Below are positions 1 to 5,639 of a DNA stretch of 6,147 nucleotides, one piece after another. Made by a program: the position numbers and the translations under genes. This DNA comes from a bacterium (GTDB taxonomy: Bacteria; Bacillota_I; Bacilli_A; RF39; UBA660): contig SFTR01000067.1 in assembly GCA_004560915.1 (NCBI GenBank), positions 1-6,147 on the forward strand, written 5' to 3'. Numbering within the stretch: the first letter of the stretch is position 1; every line of letters begins with the position of its first letter. The notes beneath the pieces are model-generated. The model made no database searches, was not told the DNA's origin, and worked only from the letters and a program-made list of their open reading frames with translations.

Positions 1-1206
1 ATTAATAAGAAAAGACTTAATAAACAATATGAAGTTAGGAAAAAATTAAAACAAATTCAAGAGCAAAAAACTGGTTTAACTAGTGAAGTAGTAAGAGGTA
101 TAACTGATATTAAAGTGTTGAATGCTACTGATACTATATTGAAACAAACATCAAAAAGAATTGAAGAAACTACAGATGAAGAAGTACATATTATGAATAT
201 TAGAAGATTCTATATGTACCTTGAAAATAATATTAGAAGTGTTACTGACTTAGGATTAATATTACTTGGTTGTTATCTTTATAGTAAGTCTCTTCTTGAT
301 ATACCTACGTTCGTAATTATATTTAATTATCAATCTAAGATTAAAAATCTATTAATGGGTATTGTACAAATAGTAGAATATAATAAAAAATTTAGTGTTG
401 CTGCTAATAGAATTTATGAAATAATAGATGATAATAAGTTTAAAAAAGAAAAGTTTGGTTCTATTAGTATTGAAAAATTAAATGGAAATATTGAGTTTAA
501 GAATGTTAGTTTTTCTTATGGTAGATTAAAAGTATTAAAAGACATGAGTTTTGAAATTAAAGAGAAAGAGAAAGTTGCTTTTGTTGGTAAAAGTGGTGCT
601 GGTAAAACTACTATATTTAATCTAATTACTAAGTTATATGATACTAATAAAGGTAAAATACTTCTTGATGGTTATAATATTAATGAACTTTCTTGTTCTA
701 CTATTAGAAATAATATGTCTATAATAACTCAAATGCCTTATATATTTAATTTTTCTATCAAAGATAATTTATTACTTGCAAAAGAAAATGCTACTATGAA
801 AGAAATAAGAGAAGCATGTAAAATGGCTTGCATTGATGACTATATAATGAATTTACCTAAGAAATATGATACTATGGTTGGTGAAAATGGTGTTACCCTA
901 TCTGGTGGTCAAAGGCAAAGGCTAAGTATTGCAAGAGCTTTACTTGTTAAAAGTGAAATAATACTTTTTGATGAAGCTACGAGTGCTCTTGATAATGAAA
1001 CTCAAGGAAATATAAAGAAAGCAATAAATAATTTGAATGGTAAATATACAGTGTTAATAATTGCTCATAGACTTTCTACTATAATAGATTCCGATAAAAT
1101 ATATGTTGTTGATGATGGTAAAATTATAGATTGTGGTTCACATAAAGAACTCTTGGAAAGATGTGAATACTATAAAGAATTATATGTTAGTGATTTAGAA
1201 AAGTGA
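1..1206 (+). CDS. ABC exporter half-transporter (membrane domain fused to ATPase), 5' partial
   Basis: The reading frame is open from the first base, so the gene begins upstream; the internal GTG at 115 is not a real start. The 401 residues visible cover the last part of an exporter-type (type IV, MsbA/LmrA-like) membrane domain, with helical segments around residues 84-108, followed by a complete nucleotide-binding domain. Visible ATPase motifs are Walker A GKSGAGKT (586-609), the Q-loop Gln in ITQMPY (730-732), signature LSGGQ (898-912), Walker B ILFDEA with the catalytic Glu at 973-975, the SALD D-loop (982-993) and the H-loop His in AHRLST (1066-1068). All key residues are intact, so the ATPase should be active. 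Such proteins work as dimers in the cytoplasmic membrane and export lipids, drugs or peptides. The substrate cannot be told, and a paired half-transporter could lie upstream, outside the window. A terminator follows the stop after 2 nt. Confidence 0.95.
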   Translation: MNKKRLNKQYEVRKKLKQIQEQKTGLTSEVVRGITDIKVLNATDTILKQTSKRIEETTDEEVHIMNIRRFYMYLENNIRSVTDLGLILLGCYLYSKSLLDIPTFVIIFNYQSKIKNLLMGIVQIVEYNKKFSVAANRIYEIIDDNKFKKEKFGSISIEKLNGNIEFKNVSFSYGRLKVLKDMSFEIKEKEKVAFVGKSGAGKTTIFNLITKLYDTNKGKILLDGYNINELSCSTIRNNMSIITQMPYIFNFSIKDNLLLAKENATMKEIREACKMACIDDYIMNLPKKYDTMVGENGVTLSGGQRQRLSIARALLVKSEIILFDEATSALDNETQGNIKKAINNLNGKYTVLIIAHRLSTIIDSDKIYVVDDGKIIDCGSHKELLERCEYYKELYVSDLEK

Positions 1207-1208
1207 TT

Positions 1209-1232
1209 GGAAGTTTAATACTTCCTTTTATT
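1209..1232 (+). terminator. Rho-independent terminator of the ABC transporter gene
   Basis: A perfect 6-bp stem GGAAGT/ACTTCC with a 5-nt loop (1209-1225) is followed by TTTTATT. It starts 2 nt after the TGA stop of the ABC transporter, which is the expected place. The stem is short, so termination may be leaky. Confidence 0.7.
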
Positions 1233-1285
1233 ATATCTTAAAATGTGTAAAGTAATACTAAATATTTAATGTTAGCTTTGTTGAA

Positions 1286-1294
1286 TGTTATAAT
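1286..1294 (+). promoter_or_regulatory. Extended -10 promoter for the 1330-3431 two-gene unit
   Basis: TGTTATAAT matches the extended -10 consensus TGnTATAAT exactly. No good -35 is seen; the best is TTTAAT at 1265-1270 with an 18-nt spacer. That is normal for extended -10 promoters. It lies between the preceding terminator and the ATG at 1330, giving a predicted leader of about 30 nt that includes the ribosome site GAGGTG at 1316-1321. The leader is too short for a riboswitch. Confidence 0.65.
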
Positions 1295-1329
1295 ATAATT
1301 ATATAAGAATATATTGAGGTGTATTTACT

Positions 1330-2808
1330 ATGGATGATAAAATGTCTTTAACTACTAATATTAATAATGCTTTGAAGTCTGATTTTATAATTCAAATGAT
1401 GAAAAGAAATTGGGAGTCTAGTAGAAGTATTGGTGTTTTAGGTAATTTATTTGGAGAAGTATATACTCATATGATTATTCATAAAGATGGATATGGTTTT
1501 GAATATTATATGAATCAAATGGAAACTTTGTATTCTAAACTTGGAACTAAACAAATTGATATGGAACAATTTGATATAGAGAAGGCAAAAGTTATTTCAG
1601 CAGTTATTGCAAGTAAACTTGGAATTGATACATCAAAAGAACTTTCTAATGAAGAAGAAAAAGCTATTAAAGATTTTTATTTAAATGAATTTATTAAAAA
1701 TGGATATGTAAGTCATTCTTTTCCTGAAACATATAGTGAATCAATTATGACAAATGGTTTAATATCTAATCCAAATAATAGATCTAATACTCCCGATGAG
1801 AAACAATGGGTACAAGAAACATTTATGAGTAAAGGTGTTGTTGCTCCTATCGGAGGATATCCTTATTATGGTGGTTCCGGTATATATTATGAACATAATT
1901 ATTCTAAGATCTTTCAGCATGCTATATATTCACCTGAATGGTTTAGCTGGTTTACTTCTTCTGATCATTTATTAAGTTTTCAAAGTATTGAGAATTCTCC
2001 TTATATATTAAGAGACCAAGAAGCTTGTAAAAGAAATGTTATGGATTTATGTTCTAATGCAGGACTATCTAATGAAGAAACAGAAAGAGTAATTTCTTTT
2101 TATCAAAAGAATTATAGTGAATTTAGTTCTCCTAAACTTAATGTTGGTTTAATATCAAAACAATTAGTTGGTAAAAGTGATATATCAAAGGCAGTTCCTG
2201 ATGATTTAGGACTGCTTGATACTATAACTTATACTATGAAAGATAAAGCTTCTGAATACACTGAACATCAAGGTAATGTTTATTATGATACAATTAGTCC
2301 ATCTGATATAATATTTACTAGTATACCTGAGGCTAATAAATATATTAAGGTTGAAGGGTATAATCGTGAATCTAAAGAACATTTAACTAATCCTAGAAGC
2401 AATTACGCAATAATTAAAAGAGCTATTAAAAACGCCTCTAGAATGCCTTCTAAAATGGTAGATAATGTTATGAAGGCTAAAGCTATGCTTGAAGAGAAAA
2501 TTCAAGAGTTAGATAAAAAAGAAACAACAATTACCGATAGTAGTGATTTATATACTTTTAGAAGAAATAAGGAACAAAGAGAATTCACTTCTCAAAATAT
2601 AAATCAAATTTCTAGTATAAAAAAGGAAATATATGAAATACAATCTAAAATAACTGAAGAACGTAATTTATCAAGAGGAATTAGTGATAAAAGTACAATG
2701 ACACTTGGTAGAACTTCAAAAGGATTTGCTAATAAATTGATACTTACTATTATTTCTACTTTTATATCTTTTGCTTTATTCTTGTTAGTATATTATTTAT
2801 ATAGTTAG
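1330..2808 (+). CDS. Uncharacterised protein with C-terminal membrane anchor; possible ADP-ribosyltransferase-like core
   Basis: I do not recognise this 492-residue protein by family. The start is fixed by GAGGTG 8 nt upstream of the ATG. There is no signal peptide. Residues 1-125 look mainly helical. Residues 126-335 form a mixed region with YVSHSF (126-131), SIMTNGL (138-144), GSGIYY followed by SK and Y200 (182-200), then SPEWFSWF (201-208) and a strand-rich VYYDTISPSDIIF (317-329). The order His...NGL...GIYY..SK..Y recalls the ADP-ribosyltransferase/PARP/Tpt1 fold, but this is only a motif impression. Residues 375-445 are Lys/Glu-rich and probably coiled coil. About residues 468-490 are one hydrophobic helix followed by just YS, so most of the protein should face the cytoplasm as a tail-anchored protein. 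It is the first gene of a unit with the gene at 2817, 8 nt downstream. It could also be a structural or envelope protein with no enzymatic activity. Confidence 0.9.
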   Translation: MDDKMSLTTNINNALKSDFIIQMMKRNWESSRSIGVLGNLFGEVYTHMIIHKDGYGFEYYMNQMETLYSKLGTKQIDMEQFDIEKAKVISAVIASKLGIDTSKELSNEEEKAIKDFYLNEFIKNGYVSHSFPETYSESIMTNGLISNPNNRSNTPDEKQWVQETFMSKGVVAPIGGYPYYGGSGIYYEHNYSKIFQHAIYSPEWFSWFTSSDHLLSFQSIENSPYILRDQEACKRNVMDLCSNAGLSNEETERVISFYQKNYSEFSSPKLNVGLISKQLVGKSDISKAVPDDLGLLDTITYTMKDKASEYTEHQGNVYYDTISPSDIIFTSIPEANKYIKVEGYNRESKEHLTNPRSNYAIIKRAIKNASRMPSKMVDNVMKAKAMLEEKIQELDKKETTITDSSDLYTFRRNKEQREFTSQNINQISSIKKEIYEIQSKITEERNLSRGISDKSTMTLGRTSKGFANKLILTIISTFISFALFLLVYYLYS

Positions 2809-2816
2809 AGGTTATT

Positions 2817-3431
2817 ATGAAAGAAATAAATTATAATGAAATTATAATGGAAAGTTTAAAGAAGATTAGAGAATATGATCAAGTAATAAATAATAAGTTA
2901 TTAAGCTTTATTACAAGTTCTATCATGTTTGAAGAAACATCTAATCATAAATTTGAGATACAAAAAAATATTAAATTGAATAAAATATATTTACAGGGTT
3001 ATGTTCTTGATTCTCCTATTTGTAAATATTTAAATGATAAGTATAAACATAACTATTCAATAAATCAATTACATGAATTTATTAATTTCTATGAAAAAGA
3101 AAGTGATAGTGATTTTACTTCTTATCATGATGCTTTGAATTTATTTGAAGATGCTAATCGTATTGAAGAATTAGTGGATAAAAAGATAGAATATGAAATT
3201 AATGTTATTAAAAATTTTACTAATAAGATTTTAGATATAGATACATTAGATAAGAATAAATATCAAGTTCTTTATAATGAAGTTAAGAATATAATTAGTA
3301 ATGATTATCTTAATAATGGTTTAATTAGTAATGAGTGTTTTGATTTAATAATTAAAATTATTAATGATATATTTAATTACTTTATATTGGGTAATATTGA
3401 AATACCTGGAGAATATATAAATCACGAGTAG
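2817..3431 (+). CDS. Small soluble helical protein of unknown function, partner of the upstream anchored protein
   Basis: This 204-residue protein is not recognised. It has no signal peptide, no long hydrophobic segment and no obvious catalytic motif. It has a single cysteine-bearing short motif (SPICKYL, about 66-72) and alternating Ile/Leu/Asn/Lys/Glu stretches suggesting an all-helical fold, with a hydrophobic C-terminal helix around 173-192 (LIIKIINDIFNYFILGN). The ATG is preceded 5 nt away by AGAGG, which overlaps the stop codon of the gene before it; the 8-nt gap makes co-transcription and coupled translation very likely. A partner, chaperone or regulator of the membrane-anchored protein is the natural guess from position alone. 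The stop codon TAG lies inside the terminator hairpin that ends the unit. Base composition matches the neighbours. Confidence 0.88.
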   Translation: MKEINYNEIIMESLKKIREYDQVINNKLLSFITSSIMFEETSNHKFEIQKNIKLNKIYLQGYVLDSPICKYLNDKYKHNYSINQLHEFINFYEKESDSDFTSYHDALNLFEDANRIEELVDKKIEYEINVIKNFTNKILDIDTLDKNKYQVLYNEVKNIISNDYLNNGLISNECFDLIIKIINDIFNYFILGNIEIPGEYINHE

Positions 3432-3448
3432 AACTTACTCGTTTTTTT
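3424..3448 (+). terminator. Rho-independent terminator of the 1330-3431 unit
   Basis: A perfect 7-bp stem ACGAGTA/TACTCGT with a 5-nt loop GAACT is followed by a run of Ts that extends the stem's last T to seven. The TAG stop of the 204-residue protein (3429-3431) sits inside the hairpin, so the terminator overlaps the coding end. It lies back to back with the - strand terminator at 3459-3481. Confidence 0.9.
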
Positions 3449-3458
3449 GTATATAAAA

Positions 3459-3481
3459 AAACTAACAAATTATGTTAGTTT
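3459..3481 (-). terminator. Rho-independent terminator of the tRNA-Cys transcript
   Basis: On the - strand an 8-bp stem AAACTAAC/GTTAGTTT with a 7-nt loop runs into TTTT (a continuous T tract with the end of the stem, reading down to about 3455). It begins 14 nt beyond the CCA end of the tRNA. It would also end any readthrough transcript from the 3600-5207 gene. Confidence 0.88.
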
Positions 3482-3495
3482 ATTCTTTATCATTT

Positions 3496-3569
3496 TGGAG
3501 GAGCCAGTCGGATTTGAACCGACGATGGAGGTGTTGCAGACCTGTGCCTTACCACTTGGCTATGGCTCC
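3496..3569 (-). tRNA. tRNA-Cys (anticodon GCA)
   Basis: The - strand folds as a cloverleaf. The acceptor is GGAGCCA/TGGCTCC (3563-3569 with 3500-3506), the D-stem GCC/GGC, the anticodon loop CTGCAAC with anticodon GCA at 3535-3537, and the T arm GTCGG-TTCAAAT-CCGAC. The discriminator base is U73, the known identity base for cysteinyl-tRNA synthetase, and the CCA end is encoded (3496-3498). The overall sequence is close to the B. subtilis tRNA-Cys as I remember it. One oddity: the outermost anticodon-stem pair 27-43 is C-C, leaving four good pairs, and position 38 is C. The gene reads Cys codons UGC/UGU and has its own promoter and terminator. Confidence 0.97.
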
Positions 3570-3571
3570 AC

Positions 3572-3599
3572 TGCATATAATTATATCAAATTATATGCA
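3572..3599. repeat. Perfect 11-bp inverted repeat spanning the tRNA-Cys promoter -10
   Basis: TGCATATAATT (3572-3582) and AATTATATGCA (3589-3599) are exact reverse complements around a 6-nt spacer ATATCA. The repeat lies between the stop codon of the 3600-5207 gene and the tRNA, and covers the -10 and part of the spacer of the tRNA promoter. It has no following T run, so it is not an ordinary terminator. It could be an operator, an RNA hairpin protecting the 3' end of the upstream mRNA, or a chance product of A+T-rich sequence, although 11 perfect pairs including two G-C pairs is more than expected. Confidence 0.8.
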
Positions 3600-3608
3600 T
3601 CATTTCAA
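3580..3608 (-). promoter_or_regulatory. Sigma-70/A-type promoter of tRNA-Cys
   Basis: On the - strand TTGAAA (3603-3608, five of six to TTGACA) is separated by exactly 17 nt from a perfect TATAAT (3580-3585), which is also preceded by TG one base away (extended -10). The expected start of transcription is near 3573, a few nt before the mature tRNA 5' end at 3569. The -35 box overlaps the last two sense codons of the upstream membrane-protein gene. Confidence 0.85.
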
Positions 3609-5207
3609 CACTAATGTGTATTTTGAACCTCTAATAGTTAAAATTATTTCAATTTTATTAGCTTCTGCTAGTTCTAGTGGTACTTCTAAGTAAGAATACT
3701 CACTATTTGATAGATTATTATTTATCTTTGTAATATTAGTTTTTTTATATTTTCCATATACTCTATACTCTAATCTTCCAAAGTTCGTTATTATATCTGC
3801 AATATCATTAACATACTTTTTTATATAAACATTATCATCTATTGTAGTTCTTGCTTTTATTCTTAAAACCCCTACTTCACCTTTACCAACTGTACCTGGT
3901 TTTATGATATTAGTATTTTTACTACAATTATCTTTTATACAATAATTATATGTTTCTTTAAATGATTTATCTACATCAAATGATGTTATGGTTGTACTAC
4001 TTTTTTCTAAAATACTTTTATCAAAATTTACTTCTATAGGTAAATAGTATTTACCTATTTCACTTTCTTTATTATCGATTTCTTTTGGTTTAATAATAAT
4101 ATCTTTATATTTACTTTCTATATTACCAAATTGTCCATCGTTAAAATTTTTAATCTTAAATATATATTCTTTTTTAACACTTTCGGTTGGAACTTCAAAT
4201 GCTACTATTAATGTTTCAGTAGAACCTGATTTTATTTCCATTGGTGAATAAGATTTACCTAAATCACTTAGTTGATTTTCAAGACCAAATGTAGGTATTA
4301 ACATGTCATTATCATCTTCTAATCTATAAGTATCTCTTACTAAATTAGAATTACTTGTTGTTTTATTACTTACTGTTAATTTTACTATTACATAGGATTT
4401 TCCCTCAGTTAAAATATTTCCTTTTAAATCTTTAGTAACTACATATGAATTAGTTATCTTATATGATAAGTTATTTGCAATTATCTCTTCATTTTCATTA
4501 TAATCTACGTTATATACTTTCATATTAATAAATACTACTAAAGATGTAATTAATACTATTACTGATGCGCATATTGTTACGAAGAATTTATTTTCTAATA
4601 TGAAGTATCTTGTTAATCTTATGAATTTTCTAATAAATCTTGCTGTTTTATAATTATTCTTACCAAATACTACTTCTACTTCTTCATAGTCAGAAGTATC
4701 TATTTGTAGTTCTTCTAAATCTTTTTTAAAATCAAATTGTTTTATATTAAATCCAAGTGTTCTTCCTAGAATTATGAATAAGAATACTATTTGAGGAAGT
4801 AACACTATCGCACTTATATCTCTTATAGCTCTTATAGAATCAAATTTCAAACCAGTTTGTTCTAATCCATGGAATATAGTGAACATATATATAAAGTATG
4901 CAAATATTAATAGATAATATAAACACAACCACATATATGTTTTCCTATCTTTATTTTTCATCGATAGAATAAAGTATATTAATGCACTAAAGAGTATTGT
5001 CAAGATTGTGACTGCGAATAACATTATATCTATGTACTCGGATGCTAAAGTTGATGACAACGTGTATGTATGATTTGTTGCATAATCACTAAAGAACGTG
5101 TATATTTCCATGGAGCGTATACCTAAATATACGAGCATAGCAAAAAGAATACCGTGTATCCATCTGAATTTTTTAATCAAAAAAGCATAAGGTTTCTTAA
5201 TGATCAC
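3600..5207 (-). CDS. Five-helix membrane protein with large extracytoplasmic beta-rich domain, unknown function
   Basis: I do not recognise the family. The GTG at 5205-5207 is chosen because AGGAG (5217-5221) lies 9 nt before it; the in-frame TTG at 5214-5216 abuts the ribosome site with no spacing. The 535 residues start with a Lys-rich cytoplasmic tail. Hydrophobic segments lie at about 15-35, 60-82, 91-112, 131-149 and 207-229. A charged cytoplasmic linker (150-206) separates helices 4 and 5. By charge bias the remaining 300 residues lie outside the cell. They are strand-rich, and the stretch around 268-283 (EGKSYVIVKLTVSNKT) resembles DUF4352/telokin-like immunoglobulin-type domains, which usually carry such a stretch in surface lipoproteins. 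C423 and C428 (CIKDNC) could form a disulfide outside. No kinase, protease or transporter motif is seen. It follows the LysM gene, separated by a terminator. Confidence 0.9.
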   Translation of the reverse strand: MIIKKPYAFLIKKFRWIHGILFAMLVYLGIRSMEIYTFFSDYATNHTYTLSSTLASEYIDIMLFAVTILTILFSALIYFILSMKNKDRKTYMWLCLYYLLIFAYFIYMFTIFHGLEQTGLKFDSIRAIRDISAIVLLPQIVFLFIILGRTLGFNIKQFDFKKDLEELQIDTSDYEEVEVVFGKNNYKTARFIRKFIRLTRYFILENKFFVTICASVIVLITSLVVFINMKVYNVDYNENEEIIANNLSYKITNSYVVTKDLKGNILTEGKSYVIVKLTVSNKTTSNSNLVRDTYRLEDDNDMLIPTFGLENQLSDLGKSYSPMEIKSGSTETLIVAFEVPTESVKKEYIFKIKNFNDGQFGNIESKYKDIIIKPKEIDNKESEIGKYYLPIEVNFDKSILEKSSTTITSFDVDKSFKETYNYCIKDNCSKNTNIIKPGTVGKGEVGVLRIKARTTIDDNVYIKKYVNDIADIITNFGRLEYRVYGKYKKTNITKINNNLSNSEYSYLEVPLELAEANKIEIILTIRGSKYTLVLK

Positions 5208-5216
5208 GCTACCCAA

Positions 5217-5221
5217 CTCCT
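5217..5221 (-). promoter_or_regulatory. Ribosome binding site deciding a GTG start at 5207
   Basis: AGGAG on the - strand directly touches an in-frame TTG (5214-5216) but is 9 nt from the GTG at 5205-5207. The usual spacing of about 5-9 nt favours the GTG and removes three residues from the longest open frame. Confidence 0.75.
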
Positions 5222-5230
5222 ATTATAAAA

Positions 5231-5239
5231 AGTATATCA
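5231..5239 (-). promoter_or_regulatory. Possible extended -10 promoter for the 3600-5207 gene
   Basis: TGATATACT on the - strand fits TGnTATAnT. It lies just after the terminator of the LysM gene, and no matching -35 is present. A start near 5224 would give a leader of about 17 nt still holding the AGGAG site. A perfect TATAAT at 5222-5227 is an alternative, but its start point would cut off the ribosome site. Confidence 0.4.
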
Positions 5240-5245
5240 CGTAAT

Positions 5246-5270
5246 AAAAAAAAAGACTAGTAGTTAGTCT
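5246..5270 (-). terminator. Rho-independent terminator of the LysM gene
   Basis: On the - strand AGACTA/TAGTCT forms a 6-bp stem with a 5-nt loop, followed by eight further Ts (nine with the last stem base). The TAG stop of the LysM gene (5269-5271) lies at the hairpin's edge. A+T on the other side (TTTTTT on the + strand at 5272-5277) could make it work in both directions, although nothing on the + strand needs it. Confidence 0.85.
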
Positions 5271-5595
5271 ATTTTTTATAGTAAATCATTTGTCCAGGTA
5301 ACAAGTATATTGTCTTATTATTATCAACTATATCTGACTCTTTTACACCAAATATATTACTTACATTATATAGTGTATCTCCATCCTTAGTAATATAATA
5401 ACTTACATCTTTTTTTGGTATTAATAAAGTTTGTCCTGTATATATATAATCATCTAAATTTAGTCCATTTAATTCTGCTAATAACTTAGTATTAACATTA
5501 AACTCTTTTGATATTTTATATAAAGAATCTCCTTTTTTTATTTCATATAAGGTATAGAATGGACTTTCTAATTCCTTAGTATTATTGTCTAACAT
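5269..5595 (-). CDS. Small protein made of two LysM domains, no signal peptide
   Basis: The 108 residues are almost entirely two LysM repeats. The first is about 15-60 (YEIKKGDSLYKISKEFNV, then LNGLNLDD and TGQTLLIP). The second is about 66-106 (YYITKDGDTLYNVSNIFGV, then LLPGQMIYY). LysM binds the N-acetylglucosamine-containing glycan of peptidoglycan or chitin. The ATG is well placed behind AGGTG (5601-5605, 5-nt spacing). Unusually there is no signal peptide, membrane helix or catalytic domain; only a short polar leader (MLDNNTKELESPF) precedes the first repeat. Known LysM proteins without signal peptides include spore-coat assembly proteins acting from the mother cell, but nothing here proves sporulation. 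It lies 40 nt downstream of the gene entering from the right edge and may share its transcript; a terminator follows it. Confidence 0.93.
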   Translation of the reverse strand: MLDNNTKELESPFYTLYEIKKGDSLYKISKEFNVNTKLLAELNGLNLDDYIYTGQTLLIPKKDVSYYITKDGDTLYNVSNIFGVKESDIVDNNKTIYLLPGQMIYYKK

Positions 5596-5610
5596 ATAAT
5601 CACCTAAAGT

Positions 5611-5639
5611 ATTATATGTTTATAATTTTTAAGTGTTAT
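5611..5639 (-). promoter_or_regulatory. Weak candidate promoter before the LysM gene
   Basis: On the - strand ATAACA (5634-5639, four of six to TTGACA) and TATAAT (5611-5616) are spaced by 17 nt. The predicted start near 5604 would fall inside the AGGTG ribosome site, which argues against it. Cotranscription from the gene upstream is at least as likely. Confidence 0.25.

Noticed and set aside
115..117. GTG as start of the ABC transporter
   Set aside because: The frame continues upstream to base 1 with typical membrane-domain sequence (for example EVVRGITDIKVLNA across this point) and no ribosome site precedes the GTG.
1207..1329. Riboswitch or leader peptide between the ABC transporter and the two-gene unit
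   Set aside because: The terminator of the first gene and the -10 promoter of the second take up the gap, leaving a leader of about 30 nt, and no small open frame with a ribosome site is present.
3572..3599. Inverted repeat as a terminator of the membrane-protein gene
   Set aside because: The stem is almost all A-T and is followed by GTGG rather than a T run on the - strand.
3472..3693. A 73-residue + strand open frame
   Set aside because: It runs antisense through the tRNA-Cys gene and the end of the membrane-protein gene and has no ribosome site, so it is a chance frame.
5222..5227. Perfect TATAAT as the -10 of the 3600-5207 gene
   Set aside because: Its start point would lie at about 5215, removing the AGGAG ribosome site; the TGATATACT slightly upstream is preferred, although still weak.
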